A DNA stretch of 64,000 bases from Capniomyces stellatus (taxonomy: Eukaryota; Kickxellomycota; Harpellomycetes; Harpellales; Legeriomycetaceae), in contig LUVW01000002.1 of NCBI GenBank assembly GCA_001661515.1, positions 999,850-1,063,849 of the forward strand, given 5' to 3'. Both the position numbers and the translations under genes were made by a program. The notes under the pieces were generated by a model. It had not been told where the DNA came from, did no database searches, and was given only the letters and a program-made list of their open reading frames with translations. This document shows positions 21,032 to 35,669 of this stretch, piece by piece. How positions within the stretch are numbered: position 1 is the stretch's first letter; every line of letters begins with the position of its first letter.

Positions 21032-23317
21032 ATGCTAGGAACTAGTGGAGAAAGACAAAACCAATCAAAGTCAACAATGGACGCAGTTGACAAAGGCTCG
21101 GCTATGAATAGTAGTAGCTCAGCAGCTAGGAAAAACAGTGGAATTAGCATAGACAAAAGCAGCCGACAGTGCGGGATTTCCTTTGGCTTAAAGGCAGCAA
21201 TCGGTTTGACTGTGGCTCTGGGTGTATTTTTAAGCAAGTCGGTTTTAGGCGTTGACAATTCGGCTACAGCTGTTTCAAAGCCGGCCCAGCAGCCTTCAAA
21301 TGTCTGCTTTATGGTTCAAGTACTACAGAAAACAGGGGGAAAGAATATATGCTCGCCAGCAGGATTGATTAGAGGTACCTATATGGATTTTGAATCAGTG
21401 GAAATCGAGAACAAGATTTTGATGCCTTATATCGAAGATTTAATGAAGACAAAGTTTTTTAGACTAATCAAGGTGAGTTTCAGGTTTTTTCTTGGGATGA
21501 AAAAGTGGTTTGGTAGATACAAACTTGGAAGGTGTATAGCCTGAATAGTGGCATTAAAGCTAAAGTTATGAAACTTGGATTTAGGTTGATTTATATAAGG
21601 AATGTACTCTATGGGAAAACGACGATAAATGTACACAAGAGGGTTGCTCGGTTACCCCGATTGACGAAAGAGACATTCCAGTTGATTGGCGAGGCTCATC
21701 GGAGCCAGGCCAAAACGATCCGTTTTTCCAGGTACGGTGTTCTTTATTTTGTGTTATTTTTGGTACTAGCAATATCATTGGCAACAAAGGATTCGTGCAG
21801 CCATGCGCATTTTTTGGCAAAAAAAGGGGGGGGAGGGAACTCTAGCGATTTGAATCTGAAATTGAGCTTTGGTTGCGATAGTACAATTTACAGTTGTGTA
21901 AAAGAGATCCTGGTGAATTAAATGTGAAGTTATGGACAATGAAAAGTGTTGTGTATCCAAGTCTAACCAGAATATATATGTGCAAATGATGAATATTTTG
22001 TAGTTTATTGCTGGAAAGCCAAAGGAGCTGTTCAAGGACGACTACTCAATAGTCAATGACGAGAAAACAGGGGAGGGAATCTGGCTTGATTTATACGACA
22101 ATCCAGAAAAGTTCACAGGGTATGCAGGGTCATCAGCGAACCAGATTTGGCTATCGATTTACCAAGACAACTGCTTTGGAGTTTCGCCGTTTATGCAGGA
22201 CACATCAGCGGGTTGGGGGAGCCAGCAGTACGGAGTAGACAACAAAAAGTCGCCATTTGTCCAACCACCAGGAAAACGAAGAGAACTCAAGAACTTTTTG
22301 GAAAACTTGATGGAGGGAGAACGAGGATTTACCTTAAAAACGGATGTTCCTAAAGAATTGGCCATGTTTTACCAAACTATTTCTGGACTACATGCCTCCA
22401 CATCAACTCACATTTGCTACGAGAACTTTGACACCAAAACCAACACTTGGGTAAGCCTCTTTTCTTCTTCTTTTTTTTCTTCTTTTCTCTTCATTATTAA
22501 TATGTTATTTTGGAGAGAGAAAAAAAATTAAACTTGAATGACTTGATTGGATAATCATTATAGAAACCAAACTTGGGGTGCTTTATAGCTAGAATCGGTT
22601 CATTTCCTGAACGCCTTACAAACATTTACTTTGACTATGTTTTGGTCCTAAGATCAATCCAAAAGCTGTCCCCAATCTTAAAGGACTACGACTACTCGAT
22701 TGGCGACAAAAGGGAGGACACTAAAACAAAGGTAAATTTTTCGTGACTATCGGCCAACATACATTTTGTTTACTTGGCTCTTGAAACCCATTTTTTTATA
22801 TTTATTATAAGCGATTAATTTGGTGTTTAAAACATCAACCATCAACTATTAAACACCATCCATCAACCATCAACCATCAACTATTAAATAGAAATTGGTA
22901 AGCAACATCATCAAAAACGTAAATCAAGTTTACAATCCACTTGACGAAAGTGTTTTATTTTCCACAAAACACGGGCTGATGTACAAAGACGAATTCAAAA
23001 ACAACTTTAGAAACATTTCGCGGATTATGGACTGCACAGGGTGCGAAAAATGTCGGTTATGGGGCAAGACCCAGGTTTTGGGGCTGGGAACAGCAATGAA
23101 GGTTTTGTTTGAGTTTACTGATGACATGATAGCCAATACTCCTGACCTTGTAAATATTAAGCGAAACGAAATTGTATCGCTCTTGGCCACCTTCAATCAG
23201 TTTTCTCAAAGCATCAAGGACATTGAAAAGTTCAGAGACATGTACCAAGACTTTTTGGTTGCTCATAGCGAATCTTCAAAGTCTCCTTCTGCCTCTAATC
23301 CTACTTCTCCCTCCTAA
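21032..23317 (+). CDS. ERO1: ERO1 endoplasmic reticulum thiol oxidase, five exons
   Basis: Exons 21032-21472, 21585-21731, 22004-22450, 22564-22731 and 22892-23317, all joined in phase 0, give 542 residues. Ero1 is an FAD enzyme that oxidises protein disulfide isomerase and passes electrons to oxygen. A hydrophobic segment (GLKAAIGLTVALGVFLSKSV) near residues 50-70 should be the ER signal anchor. The shuttle cysteines are in exon 2 (CTLWENDDKCTQEGC). Exon 3 has ANQIWLSIYQDNCFG and SGLHASTSTHIC, exon 4 has RIGSFPERLTNIYFDY, all FAD-binding regions. The active site CTGCEKC followed by RLWGKTQVLGLGTA is in exon 5. The start at 21032 is the first ATG in frame; a second at 21077 would also keep the anchor. 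All cysteine motifs are intact. Confidence 0.96.
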
Positions 23318-24139
23318 AAATCCACCAAATATTGACAGTCAGCTACCTAAAAAGATAAAGAAAGAAAGAAAAGGGCACCCATTTTCTTTGTTTAACTAGC
23401 TATACTTTTATTTTCCAGTTACTTGCTCTCATTTGTTTATTTGTTCTCATCTATTCTGCTTTATTTTATTTATCTATTTACTTTTAAATCCGATTCGTTA
23501 TCAAACTCAGATTCTGCTAGATCAAAAACACAATCGTCTAAATAAACACAGTACCACTTTTTTGCTTAATTATCGGACTTTTGATTTGTATTTCGATCCG
23601 GGTGTCGTTGGCCTGAAATCTTTATTAATAACAAACGGCTGTTGACTGTGAGCAATATATGGCTGTGATTATGATTGTGATTGTGAAAAATTGGATAACA
23701 GGTGTGTTTTTAGACAAAATGATTTTGTATTGAGCAATCAAAAGTCGATTTAAAATATAAAGAAAACTTTCCCCCAACAAAATAAATGCAGTGGCAAAAT
23801 AAAAGCCAAACCAGTTCCAAAGCTCAAATTCGATTCTTTGCAAGTTTTGAAACTCAAATTAACCCTTTTTTTCCCATTGCTTCTGATATACAATTCTTGT
23901 TGTTTGTTTCCCCAAAAAATAACAACAACAAAAAAACAAGACTAGTGTGCTATAGAGTCACAATGTTTGTCATTATTTACTAGCTAATAATAGAGCGTAC
24001 TGCAATTCCAGCGGCAATCATTCTTGATAAACACTATTTATATCTACACCCCTCCTTATCTTGGAAATCCCTGCATATTTGTATTCTTAATTTATATATA
24101 TATACAAACGACAACAAAATCAGTAGCAACACAGTTGAA
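23318..24139. other. Intergenic region between ERO1 and the RUS-family gene
   Basis: AT-rich 3' untranslated region of ERO1 and promoter of the next gene. Nothing else is recognised. Confidence 0.6.
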
Positions 24140-26832
24140 ATGTTTGTGCACAGAGCGGGGCAGTGTCTGATAGCAAAGAAAGTGTATACAAATGTATATT
24201 TTACACAGGTCCGAAGAAATAGAACTAAAAACAACCAAAATGAAGCTGCTACAAACACAGAGGTAAATGGAACGCTGGGCCTTGAAAGCAAGGGTAGCAC
24301 GAACGTCCGTGGTGTTGGTAAAGAGATTACCGTCGAATATAGCGATTTAAAGTTGGGTGGCAGTGAACAGATACTGGGTTTTGTAGGAAGGCTGTTCAGA
24401 ACAAGAACAACAACCCGTATAAACTTTCCTACCCAAGAACAACCCCACGAAAAAGGAATTGGAACACAGAATGCATCCAAGAACCAACCCATTTTACCTA
24501 ATAGTTTAAACAAGGCCGGGTCCAAGTACATTCTGCAAAGCGAGGAAATCGAAAACAGAAAACAACGCAGTGGCACCACAAAAGAGGGAATCACCATTGA
24601 CATTTCACGTTACAGCGATGGTGGAAAAGACAAGAATGTGGACGGCTTGAAGAGTTTGGTCAAAGGAGGATACGTTGGCCTTAAAAACAAGTTTGAAAAG
24701 TTGGTTATACTTGGGTTTTTTCCTGCCGATTACCCAAACTCAGTGTCCAAGCAATACTATGACTTTACAAAGTGGTCGTTTCTACACAATGTTTTAGGAA
24801 CTGCTGCAGGAGGTTAGTTTATCAATACGGTGGTATATATAGTACGATATCTACCCGAGTAGCATGCAGTATATTTTTTTTTGTTATTAAAGAAACTGTA
24901 TAACAATCAACACTCTCCTTCACTATTTCAATTAGGTTTTGGTAAAGTGAAGGAAGAGTGCAGAAAAATTAGGTGTAAAAGCAAGGAGTTAATAACTTTT
25001 ATATAATTTTGTTGGCGAATTATAAATTTGTTAGTTTTATCAATGCAGTCAATGTTGCTGGCAATTGGACTTGGTAGCAGCGCAGTACCGGTAAGCATCA
25101 ACAGCCATGTCTAGCAGTGGGTCTAGCAGTGGGCGTAGGAGGAGGAGGAGGAGGAGGAGGAGGGGATATTTTGTCAAACGAATACGTATTGATAATATCT
25201 CAATTAAAAAAAGGAAGGTTAAAAGTGCAACACAGTACAAATTAATACTGAAAAAATGTATATATAAATATTATTTATTTTAGCTGTCAGCAACGTTGAG
25301 TTGGGTAATTAAGGATGGGTTTGGACAGTTGGGAGGGGTGATTTATGCGTGTGTGATAGGAAACAAGTTTGATAAAGATGCAAAGAAGTTAAAGTTCTGG
25401 TCAAGCATATGGCTGCAAGGGTCGACATGGCTGGAGATGATGACACCGTTGTTTCCAGCGTTTTTTATTTTGATTGGGTCTGTGGCAAACATTGGAAAAA
25501 ACATATCATGGCTAGCGCTATCCGCAACGAGAGCAGCAATAAACAGGAGTTTGTGTAGAGTAGAAAATCTGGGCGATGTAACAGGGAAAAGCGGAAGTCA
25601 GGCAACAGCAGCAGGGGTTTTGGGGACTTCTGTTGGAATTGGGGTCAGTTACTTGCTGAATTTGGAGATGTTTAGTTTTTTGGTTGGAAGCAGCAACTGT
25701 GGGCTTTTGCTGCTGGCCTTTTTGCCGATTAGTGGAATTTCTGTTTGGGCAAATTACAAGTCAATCAGCATGGTTTGCTTGAACACATTGGACTTGCAAC
25801 GGAGCAAACTGATGATTAGTGAATGCATCGATGTTGATTTGGACGGTTTAAAATTCAATTTTACACGAGGTAAGACCATCGAGTTAGTTTTGATTTATAG
25901 TGGGGATTATCTGATAATCGTTAATACGAAGTGGTCAACGTGGTAACTGTGGTAGTTGGTGTAAAGTTCTGGATAATGATGATTTGGTTCAGGTTCAAAT
26001 TGGTTTAACCCCCCCCCCTCCCTCCCCCCCATTCCACTCACACGCAATGTTATTATGTTGTACAAATATAGTTAATTCGCCGGAAACGGTATCTGTACGA
26101 GAAAGATTTCTTTTTAAGCCAAAGCAGATAATAGATTATACAAAACTCGACACGGTGGACAGTAGGCAAAAAGCTGTCAATGACAACCAAGTGTACTTGA
26201 AAATATCACCCAAATTTGACGAATTTCTGAAAAACACGACAGATATTGATGTTGAAATGCAAGGCAGCAAAAGGGCTGACGGCACAACCGACAGCGCGCG
26301 TGTAGGCACATTTAGGAGTGTATTAGGAAGTGTTCTTGGGTTTAAGGGCAGTGACAGCAGCGCAGTTAAGCACAGCAGACTAAAGCTGGTTAGCAGATCA
26401 TTGAACAAAGACATGTTTACGCGATACAACGAAAATTATTACATTGGGTTGGAAATAGAAGATGTTGACAAAGAAAAAGAACCAAAAGAGTCAAGAAAAG
26501 CAAAAAGGTACACTGTAAACGTATGGTACGACACAAAAGCATCGCCTATAGACAAGCTTAAAGGGATTTACCACGGGCATTGTCTGTCCACTTTGCTTAA
26601 ATCAAAACACCTGGATCGGATTTTGGCATTGTGGGAAAACAGAGCCTCAGTTGGAGATTCAGCAAGGAAATATGCTGGCGAAAATGATATCCGGACGATA
26701 GTGGTAGATGGGTCGCATGCATTTGTCGACTCGACATTTTCAGAATTTATAAAAGTTGTTTCAGACTGTGGGTGGAACACAGCAGGGGTTTATGTTGGGA
26801 CTTTGAAGAACTCGATTACAGTGTATAAATAA
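24140..26832 (+). CDS. RUS-family (DUF647, root UVB sensitive-like) membrane protein, four exons
   Basis: Exons 24140-24812, 25035-25090, 25284-25869 and 26072-26832 give 691 residues. The joins are phase 1 (G|TT, Val), phase 0 and phase 1 (G|TT, Val), and restore the conserved RUS path: FFPADYPNSVSKQYYDFTKW, VLSMQSMLLAIGLGSSAVP, LSWVIKDGFGQLGGV, LEMMTPLFPAFF and KSGSQATAAGVLGTSVG. The N-terminal 200 residues are poorly conserved. The domain contains several hydrophobic stretches compatible with membrane insertion. RUS proteins in plants affect UVB responses and vitamin B6 or auxin handling; the molecular function is not settled and cannot be deduced for this fungus. The 56-nt second exon is small but essential to the conserved segment. 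Intron 3 contains a run of 10 C. Confidence 0.92.
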
Positions 26833-27237
26833 GCAACGACTTTCTTTTTTCTTTCTTTTTCTTCTATTATTCTATTATTCTTTTTTTTTGCAACAATTGA
26901 TGGTAATGTTGGACTTCGATACTAAACGATTTACCTGCAGTAGTTCCATTCTTACCTTAGGCTTTACTAGACCATTTGACTTTTAAGTCTTAATCCAACT
27001 ATATCATTAATATAACTGCTGAAAGAGCGATTAGAGTATGAATATGATGAAGAAATTAAACAAGAAGGTATATAAAAGAAAAATGTATTATTTCAATACT
27101 GGAATGTATAGTAGAATAAACAAAACAGAAAGTGACATTTTTTTAAAAGTGAAAAAAAAAGACATTATAAAGGGGAGAGATTAACTGACTAATTTTTGTT
27201 GACTGAAGGCATAGCAAGAAAAGGACCAAGATTTGAA
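26833..27237. other. Intergenic region between convergent genes
   Basis: Facing 3' untranslated regions of the RUS-family gene and BuGZ; pyrimidine-rich and AT-rich. No other feature is seen. Confidence 0.65.
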
Positions 27238-29039
27238 TTAATGGGCCTTGGCATAGCAATACTTTTGCAGTTTGGATCGCAACTCCTCCTAATAAACAAA
27301 GCAAAAGCAACAACAGAAATGGTAATTGAGGATTAACTGTAAAAGTAAAGAAATAAAGATATACTGAAATAGGAAAGAATGGAATGTGAACTTACGGGAG
27401 AAAAAAGCAGGTTGGAAAAGACAAGTTGGACAGTCTTTTCTTTTGTAGACTTGGCAGGCTTGACATTTGGTTGGTTGGTTGGTTGAACTACAGATACATT
27501 TTGGCTTTGATGGGCACTATCGCTATTACTAAGACTGTTGAGCTTACCATTTTCACTAACGTTGGAGGCAAGCAGACCTGAAGGCTGATTGAATGCATCC
27601 AGACTGCCGATTTGGGCAGAAATGATTGGTGGTTGAGCAGAGATGATTGGTGGTTGAGTTGTGGTATTTGGTGGTTGGGTTGGGGTGTTTTGTGGCTGGA
27701 TTGGCGGGGCAAATCCTGGGGCCGGAATGTGGGGAGGTCTTGGGACACCTCCTCCCAGATGTAGCATGTGGTGAGGAGGAGGAGGAGGAGGATGAGGATG
27801 AGTAGGAGGGTAAAGGTGAGGGGGAGGACCGCCGACTGGAAACGCGATTGGTGGTCTCCCGGTTCCAAATGGTGCTTGAGGGGGCCCATTGATACTGGGT
27901 GGGAACGGAAGTTGAGGTCTGTTAGCCTGCATATGGTGCGGTAAAAACGGCGGCCGCTGTGGTGCATTCAGCTGCGGGAGCGGTGGCCTTGGCGGAAAAA
28001 TTCCTCCCGGGATGTTGGCCGGAATTCCTGGTGCCATTTGCGCTGCTGGATTCATAAACGGTGGTCTATTACTATTATTTAAATGTTCTATTCCCAATCC
28101 CATCATTTGCCCCCCAGCATATTGCCCACCTCCCACCATACCCGGCACTCCCGCAAACGCTTGAGGTGCCTGTCCATAGTTTGGAATATGTGCTGCTGCT
28201 GCGTTCACTGCCCCGTTAGGTGGCCCCAGTCCTGGATGCTGCTGGTGATGCAACGGCATAGGCAATGGTGGGTGTGAGTGGTTAATCGGGTTCGGAATTG
28301 GAATTGGAATTGGTGGCACACTGTTTGTTTGTAATTGCTGCACTGCTAATCTATGTTGCTCCAGCTGCTTCTTTATACTCTCTTCACACACTGTAATCGA
28401 CCCCCCTCCTCCTCCTCCTCCCCCTCCTCCAAATGTCTTTTGTTTCTTGTTATTCTTTTGTTCACTGTCTCCAAACAATTTTTCTCGTCTAGCCACATTA
28501 TACTCTTCTGGTATTCCAATAGTTCCAAATATCTCAATATCTGTCGACTCTCGATCTTCCAACGCGTTCGGCACTCTATAAGCAATTGTTTATCCTCTTT
28601 ACTTTCTTTTTTCTCTTTTTTTTTTCTCTTTTTTTTTTCTCTTTTTTTTTTCTCTTTTTTTACTTTTCTACTTTACACTTTCTACTTTTCTTTTATACCT
28701 TTTTCTTCTTTTCTACTTACTTTGTAATCGTTTCCTTATGTACTTGCGCAACATGAATCGCCATGCCCCCTGCTGTGTTTAATCTTTTTGAACAGTACAG
28801 ACATTTAAAATGCTTGGCCTTTTGATGCTGAATCAATATCTTTTCATCTTCAAAGTCTCTATCGCAATACCTATTCATTATTATATTTCCCTCGTTTTAA
28901 TCTGTTTTCCCTCGCTTTCAATCGCTTTCTATTGTCCTTAGGCCCCAAATTTAACAAGTACCGACATTACTATACCATTTATAACTTACCAACACCAAGG
29001 CTTCAGTTCGGTCACTTTCTTATTCTTCTTTTTCGCCAT
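27238..29039 (-). CDS. ZNF207: BuGZ/ZNF207-like zinc-finger protein, four exons
   Basis: Exons 28990-29039, 28721-28870, 27396-28575 and 27238-27288 give 476 residues. The start is [17 protein letters not shown], and the split Trp codon leads into YCDRDFDDE-type sequence ([20 protein letters not shown]) and a second finger (CLYC with H-x5-H). The segment [12 protein letters not shown] after the fingers matches the conserved region following the fingers in animal ZNF207. ZNF207/BuGZ binds Bub3, supports kinetochore-microtubule attachment and also acts with splicing factors; nuclear location is expected. The large third exon is Pro/Gly/His-rich, as in animal BuGZ, where it drives phase separation. 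The last exon ([16 protein letters not shown]) may correspond to the Bub3-binding end, which is inference. Intron 2 carries a CTC-poly-T repeat. Confidence 0.92.
28609..28661. repeat. CTC plus poly-T tandem repeat inside BuGZ intron 2
   Basis: About four units of roughly 12 bp, each CTC followed by 8 to 9 T on the plus strand. On the coding strand this is a GAG/poly-A tract in an intron of 145 nt. Confidence 0.8.
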
Positions 29040-31797
<2,758 letters not shown>

Positions 31798-32220
31798 ATT
31801 TACACACTAGATTTTGTACACTTTTACTCCCTTTTACAAAAATAATAAAATAACCATTGATGGCCATTACTAGCTTGATTCGTTACCAACCCTCTGACCT
31901 CTTTTATACACTGTTTTAGTCAAACTCACCACCTCTATTGTGCAAACTTCAAGGTTTCACCTCTACTATTACCAGACAAAAATGATTTGTTTGCAACAAT
32001 TTTTTAGCAAATTGACGAATATTGTTTCAATTTATGAAATATTGTCTAAAATAATTTAATTTTGGTTAGATTCCGCTTTTCCAGGAATAAAATTGATAAA
32101 ATAAAACATTACGAGACAATACTTATCAAATACCTTTTCTACCTTTGTCTTTGCAGAATAGCCAACTATACAACAAAGTAAATAAAACGCACAAAACAGT
32201 CGACAGATCTTTGAGGAAAA
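31798..32220. other. Short intergenic region between DUS2 and GLTP
   Basis: AT-rich; 3' untranslated region of DUS2 and the GLTP promoter. Nothing else is seen. Confidence 0.6.
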
Positions 32221-33518
32221 ATGTTTTTGGATAAAGTTACGTGTAGATTCGAAAATGTTAAAATATCTGATGAAGGAATCGATACTTTTCAATTCCTAGA
32301 ATCTGCAAAGGGCGTGGTTTTGCTTTTTGGTAAGTTACTTTACTCTGGTCTCTTATTTTATTGTATTTATTTATTGCTTTTTTTGGTTGGTAAAAGTCAA
32401 ATAAGAGTATTAAAGGCATTGTCGACTGGTTGATCCATACATACTTGCAACAGACGAGCTTGGCTCAACTGCGTTCATTCCAGTAAAAAACGATATTAGC
32501 GGCAACATTACAGTAAGTGTTAACACCTTGGTCGTATATATAACCTAACACTTAAACATCTAAACCTATAATAAAAATAATAAAGTACTAAATAGCTAGA
32601 GCGCCACTGCAATTGAATGCAAAATAAAAGATAAAACTATACAATGATTGATACCCAGCCTTGTGCTTTAAAATCCCTATTCCGCAATTTAGAAAGTTGA
32701 AAACAAGTACAATGAGGACAAAAATAAGTTCAAGACTTTGCAAAACATTATCTTGAACGAATCTGGGTCAAAAGTTAAAACCGCTACTCAAGGATTGTTG
32801 TGGCTTAAAAGGTAGCTACACTTTTATTATGTTAAACATAAATTAATAACGCACATCCTTGACCTGTACACAAACAAACAGACACACTAGCGCGTTTATA
32901 GATTTGTACGGTGTATGTTACCTATGTTTTATTGGTTGGCTACCTGATTCTATACTATTTTCCCAGACTTCCGCTACTTCCCACTTTTACTGTGTAATAT
33001 TGATTCCATGTGCAATATTTTTACTTGTGATTTAGAGGACTGGAGTTTGCTGCAGTTGCGATCAAAAACAACCTGGAAAATCCTTCGGAGGAACTCTCGG
33101 CTTCGTTTGCTAAATCGTATGAACAAACACTTAAACAGTTCCACAGCTTTCTAATAAGGCCAATATTTTCTGTAAGTCATATTCAACTACTTGCCCATCT
33201 ACCTACTTATTGGCTGCATACCAGTCCTTAAGGAACGGAACTAACATTGCTTGGACTTGGCACCAGCGTTGACTCAATCCAATCGATTCAACCAGATTTA
33301 AACACTAAAAATATCCAACTATATTATATGCACTCTTGTTTTTTTTTTTTCAGTTGGCTATGAAAGCTTGCCCCAATAGCACCGATTTTTATCTCAAACT
33401 TGGATCTGACATTGAGCAAGTCAAGGCCGAACTCTTGGTATGGGTAAACGCTTTGAAGCAGCAGGTTGACATCCTTTCCGAGTTCTATGCCAAAGGAAAT
33501 TTCGACAAAGGGCTCTAA
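32221..33518 (+). CDS. GLTP: Glycolipid transfer protein (GLTP), five exons
   Basis: Exons 32221-32329, 32454-32512, 32693-32811, 33036-33171 and 33354-33518 give 195 residues; GLTP proteins are about 200. They are soluble all-helical proteins that carry glycosphingolipids between membranes. The sugar headgroup site is intact: Asp, Asn and Lys in DISGNITK (split over exons 2 and 3), and Trp in LLWLKRG. The His of FHSFLIRPIF near residue 140 matches the conserved His. SDFYLKLG-type sequence (TDFYLKLG) and the C-terminal helix follow. The introns are phase 1, 0, 2 and 0. Family membership is clear; the lipid preferred by this fungus cannot be read from the sequence. Confidence 0.95.
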
Positions 33519-35669
33519 GCAAAAAAAGTTATAAAAGAAAGATAAAGTCAAGTTTTACCACATCATTGTGAGTATTTACCAACCACTTGATTGGTTCACT
33601 GATTAATTTGATTTCAAATTATTCTATTTAGCCTTATCAAACTCTCATTTTATGCACATAAAATAAATAAATGAAGTCTAAACTACACAGAATTATCAAC
33701 TAAAATTAAAAAGCTGCTGAATACACCCAATAGTTGTTGCAAAAAAAAATTCCAACCATCAATTAATAAAGTCAAACCTCTCGATTACTCCATTTGTTAT
33801 ATTGCATTGCCATTAGCACCTTGTTTCAATTAGATTACCAGTTTCTTTTTGTAATGGTACGGGAGTATGGAAGGTTTCTGTTGTACCGCTTTACTCGAAT
33901 TTTACAAAAGGCGATTTAAAATTGCGCACGATTATAAATATTCTGCGTAATGGCTTTTTCCCAAATTCTCCAGAAACACCAAAAAAAAAACATTATTAAA
34001 GGTTATTTCAAGTAGATTTAAAGATTAAACTAGAAAGCCAACCCTTCCGAGTAAAAAATCCCAGCATTTACCTAGTTCCAATGTTTTTGTTTTGAAAGGT
34101 ATGGTGCGGATGCTTAGTATATCATTCATTGGTAGGCCTAACTTTAAGAGTGTTTGTTTTTGTGAAACGAACCGATTAAATTTTGTGCAAGTGAGTGACT
34201 GTTTCTTTTTTTGAAAGTGGACTAATATAGCAGTTCTGTTGAATGTCTGTATTCTTGTCGTTTTTAAAGCAAAAAAAAAAGGGGGGGGGTGGAAACCTAT
34301 TTGTTACCAACAACACAATAGTTAGAGTGGCCATTAAAATACTCTTTCAGCCTTTGAAACCACAGCCAAGCATGTGTTGATGAAGGTCATTTTGGTCGGT
34401 TAGAGGAGTAGAAGGACAAAAGATGAAGAGATGAAAATATGAAAAGATTTTAGAGCAGAAAACAAACTCAGTGGTGATAATTAAAGTCAATACTGAGTCT
34501 TATTTGGGATTTTAGTTACTCGGCTAAGCTGTCGAACCCAACCATTTTTACTTGGTTTGACCTGATCTGTTTATTATTATGAAGGATAAAATTAAAATCA
34601 AACTAAAAGGTCCGAGTAATTTAGTCAATCGAACAACGCTCTGCTTGTGAGCAAATAACCAATTGGTATTAATGTATTGAATATAATGGATTGAAAGAAA
34701 AGAAATCATGCATTCTCATAGGGTTTATAGCATACAACTGGAGTAGCAGATACACCACAGATTATATAATCTGAGAGATAGAATACGAACATATATCATA
34801 TTGTTCTCAAGAATAGTACCACACATATTGGCTTGTTTACTTCGTTTATTCAAAGCTGTGTTGTATAAGTAACAATTTGCTTTTAACACAGTGGTATTGT
34901 TTGGTAAGTCGTATAAAACAAAAGAATATACATTCCATTGTATCAAACAACTGATGTGCTTGTAAAATATACTGAAAATTCTAGATCTGCAAACACAGCA
35001 CTTAATAAACCTAAATCATTTACCTTGAAATCGCAACCAATCCTTAATTCAAAGGCGACGTTTTTTGCTAATAAAAAAAAAAAAGATAAATGACATTCCA
35101 AACAAAGCTTTAGTGGAAAAATAATAACAAACCAAGTTACCATCTATGTTTCTGAACCATTCTAAACTTGTGGTTTGGAACTGTAAACTAAGGAGGTGTT
35201 TGAATAATAACTTTGCTCAAATAAAGCAACCTTTGCAATAAAATAAAAAGGCGAACAAATTAAAATTGCCCAATGGGAATACCAAACTAAAAGTCATTAA
35301 GCCTATGAAATTTTGGTAAACAGTTGCGAATCTGATGTTTAGTAATCTACTTACGGCTTTCAATAATGACATTTTTCCGATTTTATTATTGTTGAGTTTT
35401 ATTAATGTGAGTGGCTAATAACCAAAGTCAACTTTAAAGTGCTATAGTTCCATCCGATATACTCAAGTCCCCAAAAATTGGATTGTATTAGGAATAGTTT
35501 AAATATGCTTAACAGAAGCAAAATTGCAATGTGTGGTAAAAAGGGGGAGAGGAAAGCAAAAAACTGAAACGTTGTTCATGCATTTGGTATAAATTAACAA
35601 GCTCTCTCCCCTCCTTTTGATTAAATTTGATTGTCCTAAATTAAAATCACCACTATACCTAAATAAAAA
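33519..35669. other. Long intergenic region with no supported gene
   Basis: About 2.1 kb of AT-rich DNA. It has a poly-A then 9-G run near 34271-34289 and several short random open frames. The final 80 bases are the PEBP-like promoter, including the TATA element annotated separately. Confidence 0.6.
35588..35594 (+). promoter_or_regulatory. TATA box of the PEBP-like gene
   Basis: TATAAAT lies 76 bases upstream of the ATG and is followed by a pyrimidine-rich CTCTCTCCCCTCC stretch, which is common at fungal transcription starts of strongly expressed genes. Confidence 0.55.

Noticed and set aside
24034..24603. Minus-strand frame of 189 codons
   Set aside because: Opposite exon 1 of the RUS-family gene, without any recognisable domain.
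34530..34570. Possible minus-strand tRNA T-loop (GGGTTCGAC)
   Set aside because: No T stem, acceptor stem or anticodon arm can be formed around it.
34725..35143. Minus-strand frames of 66 to 73 codons
   Set aside because: No homology, no conserved composition and no plausible splice joins.
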